DNA from: Muricea muricata
Lineage: Eukaryota > Cnidaria > Anthozoa > Malacalcyonacea > Plexauridae
DNA length: 64,000 bases
Assembly: GCA_963855995.1 (NCBI GenBank)
Contig: OY979731.1
Location: 3,063,001 to 3,127,000 of the forward strand
Reading direction: 5' to 3'
Shown here: in pieces, positions 57,251-64,000 of the stretch
Layout of the letters: each line of letters opens with the position of its first letter
Position numbering within the stretch: the stretch's first letter is position 1
Position numbers and translations under genes: made by a program
Notes under the pieces: model-generated
Told to the model about the DNA's origin: nothing
Database searches by the model: none
What the model saw: only the letters and a program-made list of their open reading frames with translations

Positions 57251-59460
57251 GTTTAGTGCGTTATCTCACTAACCAACCTGGAAACCTAGCTGGCTGATCC
57301 TTACTACCATTTGCAACCAACTGTCAACCGTGACTAACCATTGTTTTATGTTTATTTTGCATGACGTTTGGGCGCGTGAACCTCATGTTTTCTCGCTTAT
57401 TTTAACTCTTTATGTCATTTTACAAATTTAAATAAACGTCCACGAAGGACGACAAAAATTAATTATTTTGATATTTTCTCCAATAAAAAACATGAAACGG
57501 AATAACTCACAAATACGTGAACAGATTTCCGTCTTTATAAATCACACTTTCAGACGTAATTGTTACGGTACGCTGGTATTTGTAAAACTTATTCGCGTAG
57601 CGCGTCAATATTGCGCATGTGCAACGATGACACACCACATATTTACAGCAAACTGAGCAAGTGCCTTCTCATTCTAAAATTTTTATCACATTATGAGCAA
57701 GAAATTTTAAAACTGTGTTTACAAGTTCAGAAACGTTTGTGTTTCAGAGCTTCAAAGATACCGATACACCCCACTAACGTAACACTTTGCATAAAGAGTT
57801 CCCATAAAATAGCCCATAAAGTTGTGATAGCGAAAGCCTAAAAAATAAATGATTATGTTTTGGCGTTAAACTATATATCATATCAATAATTCAAGAATTG
57901 TTCTCATTAAGGACATAGATAACTCCTATTCAACAACAACTGGTTATGCAAAGACAAAAGTGTGAGGGGGAAAAATTCAAACTGAAATATTTCGTCAACA
58001 AAGCACTGTAATTTAACACAAAAGAGAACTAGTATTACAGTTCTGCGTCATCCAACAAAGAAGAACTGGAACGCAGCCACGCACTGATACTTCATGAAAG
58101 AACAAAAATTTGCGAGCGCGCTGCCCAGTTCAGCCTGCCTAGCAAGTATTTCAGTTCTCAGCAGTGCGTCGCGGTGTTTTCGCAGACTAACCCTTATGTA
58201 AAGGGCGGGGGGGGGAGGCAGGTTAACCTTTCCCTTGTGTTGCATAATTAAACAAAACGTCCAAAAAGATGACAAAAATTCACAAGTAGTATTTAATTAA
58301 AAACTATGATTTGCAGAAAGAACTGCAATTTGTGTCATTATAAATTCCGCTTCAATCCTAACTTTTACGGGACGCGTTTTACGTTTCAATAGTGCGCATG
58401 TGCAATGATGATAACCATACAATTATTGCTCAAAACTACCGTTTTTTCCTAAACTTTGATGTTTTTTGGCTAATTTTGTCTTTTATGTATTATAGTTACA
58501 GACAACTTAAGACCAGTGCCAAGCCTGTTCGACAAATGAAGGACGGGGCGGGGGTTTCAGTAGCCAAGCCAGCCCACAATTTAGTCATGCTATGCAAATT
58601 TAAATCATGATCATTATTCATTTCATTAAAAATGATTCCTTGTATGGTCTATAAGCACACACATTTGCATTTGCATGACCAAATGTCAGGCTGGCTTAGC
58701 AATTGGGGGAGGGGGGTCATTTATTAGTGTTCTGCAAATAAATTAATATATTTACTTAACCAGTCAAAAATTAGTCCTGTTGTGCAAATTTTAAATGATA
58801 GTTGTCACACAAAAAGCACTTAAAATATAATTGAACACTCCTCCTGTGTGTAACTTGGTTTATTGTGATCAATTATGAATAAACATTCAGGAAGGACTAG
58901 ACCATAAAATTGTTAAAAACGGATAATGACATGAATCCTAATGACAACTGTAGCCACTACATACACTGGCAATGTTAGTTCAAGATATTATTATTCACTT
59001 ATTTAGAAATTAATAGTTTTCACACTCAATGTTTTCACAGTTAAATTAGATTCTTGTAAGACCCCCTTAATCGAGGTTCCTGTCATGAGCATGACACAGG
59101 AGTGGATCAGGCTGGCTGTATAATTCACAGGCTATGTTTCTCTGTGCAGTGTAGACACAAAAATTATCTACAGTTACATGTGTATAGGTACACTTACTAT
59201 AGCATCACTGTTGTTTGCACATTGGAGTTAACACACAGATACATGAAATTTACCTTTTCAAAAATTGACCTGGCTTATACATTGCCCCCTCCATATAAGT
59301 CACTAAAAAGTTCTCCCCCCCCTAAAATGTTTCAAAGGAAAATATAACCCCCTCCTTTCTGACCAACCCAGCCCTTCTATGGCATAACAATCAGTCCCTA
59401 AGGCAAAAACACATGCGAAATTATTTGCCTCTAGATTGCAATGTAATTGCATAGCTACCT
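57251..59460. other. Intergenic, includes two further copies of a small dispersed repeat
   Basis: Copies 2 and 3 of the 55203-type repeat lie at 57425-57640 and 58255-58440. No gene is recognised. The last ~400 bases are the 3' flank of the RING-Kelch gene. Confidence 0.4.
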
Positions 59461-61101
59461 CTAAGGAACTAAAACTGCAGCTATTTTATATTTCTCTTCA
59501 CTCATGGATGGAAGTTCATACCACACCTGATCATCAAGGTCAAAGCACTCAACTGAGCTTAAGTATCCTTGCTCCTTATTGTATCCTCCCATCACGAACA
59601 CTTTGTTGCCAGAAATGACAGCAGCACATTCTGATCTCTTGTGTTTCATTCCTGGCAGTTGCTCCCATTCATTCTTCTTGCAGTTGTACTTGAAAACTGT
59701 GTTCAAATACTCACCATCTTTGTTGGTTCCACCAACAATGATCACATCTTCACCATGTTTAGCGGTTGCCATGTCAAGCATTGGGAACGGCAGTGGATGC
59801 ATTTCTCTAACTGTATTAGTGACCGTATTGAACAACAAAACGGTGTCAACAGCATCACGACTCATTCCTGTTGTTGTTCCTCCCATGATTAAAAGATTGT
59901 TGCCACAAACTATTTCCATACCATGGAATGAAAGTGGTCTTTGCATTTGATACTTGACCACATAGCTACTTAACAAATCAGTAGGTGTCACATGAATAGT
60001 CTTGAAGGATTGAAGTTTACTATTAATCCCACTAAGGCCTCCAACAACCCACAGACAATCCTTTACGATAGCTGTCTTGTGACCAAAGCTTTCAAAAGGC
60101 AGCTGCTGTACAAGCAAAGATTTTTGTCTTGATCGTCTTTCTCTGCCATACCCACTTGGCAAATTAGTTTCTTTCTTAATTTCAATGTATTCAATATCTT
60201 TTGATACTTTGATTCTGCTATTGCACCCTCCAGTAACCATGACTTGACCATTGTAAACATGTGCAGTGGGGGCTGCTCTTTGTTCCTGCATCGGTGCTAA
60301 TTTACTCCATGTCCTGGTAAACAGAGAATACATTTCAACAGAATTAAGCCAACTACTGGGTAATAACATACCATTTTGTCCACCAACGACAACAATGTTT
60401 CCCTGTTGTTTTGCTTTCGGTGTTGCTGAAGCTTCGACTTTCGCCGTGTTCACTTCACTTAGATTTTTCATTGCCTGGTACATTTCTTTCTGCGTTTTGG
60501 CGATTTCTTTCTGCGTGTTAGAGATTTCTTCCTGCGTGTTGAAGATTTCTTTGACTTGGGCTTGTACCTGAAGCAATGCTACTTTGATTGCTTGGACATC
60601 TTTGCTGATAAAGCAGCCATGTTTGCCATATTTCTTGACAGACATGTCCTCGCCGCATTCGTCGCAGTAAACTTGACGATATTCACAAACCTCGCTCGTG
60701 TGTTCTTCGAAATCCGCCAAGTTCATAATCTTTGCGCATTTCTCGTTAGGGCACGTCACAGGTCTGTATTCGCAGACAGAAATGTGAGCTTCAAGACGAA
60801 CAAGCTCGAGTAGTTCGGTACACCCTCTCTCGCTGTGGTCACAATTGATCATCAGACCATCCAGATAGCCAGTTACAATTCTTGGTGGTTTACTTAACGT
60901 TTCTTCCGTGACTTTTTCCATACAGACGGGGCAAGTCTGCGCATTCTTGAGATGTTGTGTTATACACGCCTTGCAGAAGTAGTGTTGGTTGTGGCATTGT
61001 ACTGGATCCTTTAAAACTTCGTGGCAAATTGGACAAAAGAAATTCTTATCAACTGAGGTTTGAAAACGATTTTTGTGATGTCCACCACCGCAACAAGCCA
61101 T
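59461..61101 (-). CDS. RING-TRAF-type zinc finger-coiled coil-Kelch protein (546 aa, intronless)
   Basis: One frame runs from ATG (61101) to TAG. Residues 23-60 form a RING (CPIC ... CKACI ... CPVC), and ~85-165 hold TRAF-type zinc fingers (CDHSERGC, CPNEKCAKIM, CEYRQVYCDECG, HGCF). Residues ~168-215 are a coiled coil with heptad-like TQ(K/E)EI units, and ~230-546 are Kelch repeats (VVVGGQN, VTGGCN, WVVGGLSG, IMGGTTTG, IIVGGTN, VMGGYN). It is probably a cytosolic E3 ubiquitin ligase whose Kelch propeller binds substrate, with oligomerisation through the coil. The RING suggests E2 binding, but activity and target are unknown. A single exon, in a genome where neighbours have 9-12, suggests a retrocopy origin or an intronless expanded family. 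All metal ligands look intact. Confidence 0.92.
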   Translation of the reverse strand: MACCGGGHHKNRFQTSVDKNFFCPICHEVLKDPVQCHNQHYFCKACITQHLKNAQTCPVCMEKVTEETLSKPPRIVTGYLDGLMINCDHSERGCTELLELVRLEAHISVCEYRPVTCPNEKCAKIMNLADFEEHTSEVCEYRQVYCDECGEDMSVKKYGKHGCFISKDVQAIKVALLQVQAQVKEIFNTQEEISNTQKEIAKTQKEMYQAMKNLSEVNTAKVEASATPKAKQQGNIVVVGGQNGMLLPSSWLNSVEMYSLFTRTWSKLAPMQEQRAAPTAHVYNGQVMVTGGCNSRIKVSKDIEYIEIKKETNLPSGYGRERRSRQKSLLVQQLPFESFGHKTAIVKDCLWVVGGLSGINSKLQSFKTIHVTPTDLLSSYVVKYQMQRPLSFHGMEIVCGNNLLIMGGTTTGMSRDAVDTVLLFNTVTNTVREMHPLPFPMLDMATAKHGEDVIIVGGTNKDGEYLNTVFKYNCKKNEWEQLPGMKHKRSECAAVISGNKVFVMGGYNKEQGYLSSVECFDLDDQVWYELPSMSEEKYKIAAVLVP

Positions 61102-62633
61102 CGTAACAACAAATCAGTCGGGTTTTAAAGCCATTTTGTCGTAAGATACTAGCTGCCTTGACAAGGTTGTTGACCAACACCTTGATCAGATCAAGTGCTA
61201 TTCTTGACTTCAACTTCAACATCACTGGACTCAAAGGGGCCAATCCAAATACAGCATTTGCAATAGTATGGCTCTACTAAAGTGACATTAGATTTGGATC
61301 GTCCAACACTTTGGTCCGTTTGCAAAATAAATAGTAGGAAAATCGTATACATGTGCTGACGATTTTCTTTTTGATAAACTTACTTTATTGGCCATCAAAT
61401 TTTAGTTTCCGTAGCATATAATCAAAACTTTAGGAAGTTCGTCCAAAAACTCCTAGTGTATTCAAGCTCCTAGTGTACACAACGGATTCGTAAAGCACAC
61501 TAAATTTCCAGCTAGATTCATCTGCTACGGTAAATTTTGCCCTAGTTTTAAAACGAACAAAATCGAATAATATTGAGATTTTTGTCAATCTGTCATCTGC
61601 GGCGATACCTCCGTCCTCCGTGTTACGAACGAACAGCCCCCTCGGATTCAAATCACATCCTCAATCCTCAATCGTCCGTTATGACCATTTGAATTCAGAA
61701 TGAGAATTGAGGATATGATTTGATTGGGGGGGGAGGGGAGGGGGTAAGCGGCCGTAACACGGAGGTGACGCCACGGTTGTGAGATTGCCAAAAATTTGAA
61801 TATTGTTTGATTTTTTGTTTGAAAATGAGGGCGAAATTTACCGTAGCAGATGAATCTAGCAGGAAATTTAGTGTGCTATACGAACATTTCATGGCGATCC
61901 GACATTTTATGCGATTTTCGGAGTAATTTCGTGTGACACACGTGGTCTGTCAGGCGTGAAGTCTCCAGCCTTCTCTATTTCTATGTACATAGTATGCGTG
62001 TATCGCGCGCGTGTTTTAACTGTTTGTCATTGTCTGAAATACGCACAAATCACATGGAAAACATAACAACAAAGTCAAGGACACAATTTAGAAGCGGTAG
62101 GCGAAGAAATTTCTCAACATACTACAGTATTTTGGCAATTTTGTAACAAATATGTTCACATATATATGAACGCATCAAGTACTTGATGAGTAATCCCCCC
62201 CCCCCCCCCCACCACCACCACCACCAAAGTTGGCGGGGTAACCCGTCCATATCATGCTGGACCATCCCTAATAGACTAAAGAAAAATAGAAGGCCTTAGG
62301 TCTGGGCCGGCAAGTTTGATTCTGGTGTACAAGATGCTGTTTATCAAGGGCCTGAAACCTAATGAAATTAAACACTAAAACAGAGTCGCTCACATCCAAA
62401 ATATACTTAGTTATGTTTTGGGGTTTAATAAATTGTCTTATTAGTTATGTAATCCTTTTACATTGAAATTGGACTTGACAATAATGGACATGCATAAATG
62501 CTTAATATGATTTCTATTCGACAATATGAAAATATATAAAAATGGTGTAATCCAGACTCAAGGGTCGCCGGGTCGGTTATAATCCGGTAGTAAAGTACTA
62601 ATGGACTGAGAGATACCTTACAAGAAACGGCTA
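61102..62633. other. 5' flank of the RING-Kelch gene and intergenic repeats
   Basis: Upstream of 61101 there is a fragment of the 'acagcatttgcaatagtatgg' MITE (61240-61285) and a foldback (61455-61885). A poly-C run followed by CCA repeats is at about 62190-62226. No gene is seen. Confidence 0.4.
61455..61885. repeat. Foldback element upstream of the RING-Kelch gene
   Basis: Arms contain 'agcacactaaatttcc', 'agattcatctgctacggtaaatttt' and 'tacctccgt..ctccgtgttac' on the left and their inverses on the right. The centre has 'aatcctcaatcctcaatc' and a poly-G block. Confidence 0.75.
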
Positions 62634-62836
62634 TTGTCTTTTAGCGTTAAGCTACGATAGAGAAACCAAGGACTTGACATTCTTTTATAAAGCTTTATTT
62701 TGTTTTGTAAACCTGAACTTGAGTGTAACCCCATTGAGAAAGATTACTACATTCCAATCCTCTTGCCACAACGCATCGTGAAGATCTGGAACACTGTAAC
62801 ACCAGAAGTATCTTACGACACTTCCAATCTCTAACC
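62634..62836 (+). mobile_element. LINE C-terminal tail fragment
   Basis: Two frames joined by one shift read LSYDRETKDLTFFYKALF and then DYYIPILLPQRIVKIWNTV before a TAA. This is the usual C-terminal end of cnidarian LINE polyproteins. It has no catalytic part. Confidence 0.65.
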
Positions 62837-63084
62837 TATAAATAGTTGTATTAAATGCTATATTTATCTAAAGCACAAATACTTAAAACTGACTGCATGA
62901 GTCTAATTATCATGTAGGCAAGTCTTACACGTGATCTTTGATCCGGGACTGTCCTTGTCACAGGTCCCTAAATGCATTAACATTATGTAATTCTGATTTG
63001 GCGGCTCGAAATTTTGGCATCGGGGTATTGTCCTTACGGGAAATCTATATAATCGTACCAAAATTTCCATCGTGAAAAATCTTG

Positions 63085-64000
63085 CGCCGTTTTTCAAATC
63101 ATTGTTTCAGGTGTATTTCGAGCTATGAAAATGACACAGCGGATTGCAGCTGTTGTGGGGAAAGGGTCTGCTTTTTTTGTGCGCCCTGTATAATATAAAC
63201 TTAATACAGCATAATTTAGTTTTTTAAGTCTGGAACGTGCATTCGTGTTTTATAATTTGTACTACTTTTTTCCCACATTGGTCTTTAATTCAGAAGGTAG
63301 GACATTGCGATAACCAGCATAAGATATTGTTACATTTTGACTCAAGAGATCATACACACCTCCTTTGCTTTACGAAAACATAAACGTTTTCAACTTGAGC
63401 AGTAAGTTTCAATGAGCTCTCTTGATTGGGCTGGGAGTCCGAGGGGGGGGGGGGAGTATTGGAGAAAGTTTGAATTATTTTTGGCCGAGAATATAATTGA
63501 ACCAGGGTCATAGAATAATTCCTTGTATAAAATTAACTTGTAATTATATTTGGTGGACCCAATAAACAGGATAATAAATGTAAGCAACAGGATTATACTC
63601 AACCCAGTTAAATAGGTTCTATAAGTTTATGCACATTGTGCAGTGACGTCACACCTAGGTTCTAGTCACAATGTTAAATGATGATTTGATTTGGGAGTAT
63701 TTTACGCTACGTGCTAATGACTTGCACATCTTGGCTAATCTAAGGAATTATAAAAGTAGAAGCCCAAGGCACAGTATGGGGAATGGACAGTATGGCCACT
63801 CAATTGAAGTTTGTGTGTCCACGCATATCGCATCTCATAATTACCATCATGCCAGTCGGTCAGTTGCATTTTCTGGCCAATATGAACGCTGAACTGGCTG
63901 GTGGCAGCCAATGAAATGCATAATAATTGAGCACCGCTTTGCACTGCGAGTGATCCTACTTTCATTCGCTATACTGTGGCCAAGGCAGGCAATTACTGCA
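63085..64000. repeat. 1 kb dispersed repeat, copy 2 (cut by the window end)
   Basis: Homologous to 56165-57250 and running off the window. It lacks the MITE at 56340-56504 and so preserves the pre-insertion state. Confidence 0.8.

Noticed and set aside
1-64000. CRISPR arrays, bacterial operons, rRNA genes
   Set aside because: The tandem repeats present have no spacers, genes are split by introns, and no rRNA sequence is recognised.

Overview
The window reads as AT-rich nuclear DNA from an invertebrate animal, most likely a cnidarian and probably an anthozoan. Genes are split into short exons with GT..AG introns. The main gene family is secreted, with fibrinogen-like 'CDMETxGGGW' modules of the kind found in coral skeletal organic matrix proteins. 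There is also an intronless RING-TRAF-Kelch gene, a FAM199X orthologue, and a dense load of foldback elements (MITEs), LINE remnants, a hAT element and minisatellites. The species assignment is inference.

Layout. (1) From 1 to about 38.8 kb lies a decaying tandem array of secreted matrix-type genes on the + strand. I could join one complete gene across 12 exons with consistent phases (7898-16268, 750 aa). Around it are a frame-shifted terminal exon (1110-1753), two short terminal-exon scraps, two orphan signal-peptide exons (19528-19616 and 24483-24572), an exon-2 relic (27378-27495), a decayed terminal exon (31583-32222), and a relative with a different front end (signal peptide, PAN-like, EGF-like, then the same terminal exon; 34022-38815) that is also broken. 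(2) At 19628-24120, inserted next to one orphan exon, is a 4.5 kb element with about 80-bp inverted termini and a 7-8 bp target duplication. It carries a packaging-type P-loop ATPase, a C2H2 protein, a RING-H2 protein, an acidic protein and two unrecognised proteins, with tandem-repeat arrays in both divergent spacers. I do not recognise its family, and it is the best candidate here for an undescribed system. (3) At 25.2-27.0 kb is a truncated LINE (- strand). At 28501-31137 is a hAT element with a decayed transposase, nested inside an older MITE. (4) At 43304-51799 (- strand) is a nine-exon gene reconstructed in full (286 aa) and recognised as FAM199X. Its introns hold a 114-bp minisatellite, MITEs and a LINE fragment. 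(5) The 52-59 kb stretch is mostly foldback repeats. (6) At 59461-61101 (- strand) is the RING-TRAF-Kelch gene. (7) From 61.1 to 64 kb are repeats, including a second copy of a 1 kb repeat that shows the empty site of a hAT-type MITE.

How the pieces fit: the matrix gene would be secreted and oligomerised through a trimerisation-like segment plus a repetitive coiled coil. FAM199X and the RING-Kelch protein are unrelated cellular genes. The rest is the record of transposition and tandem duplication.
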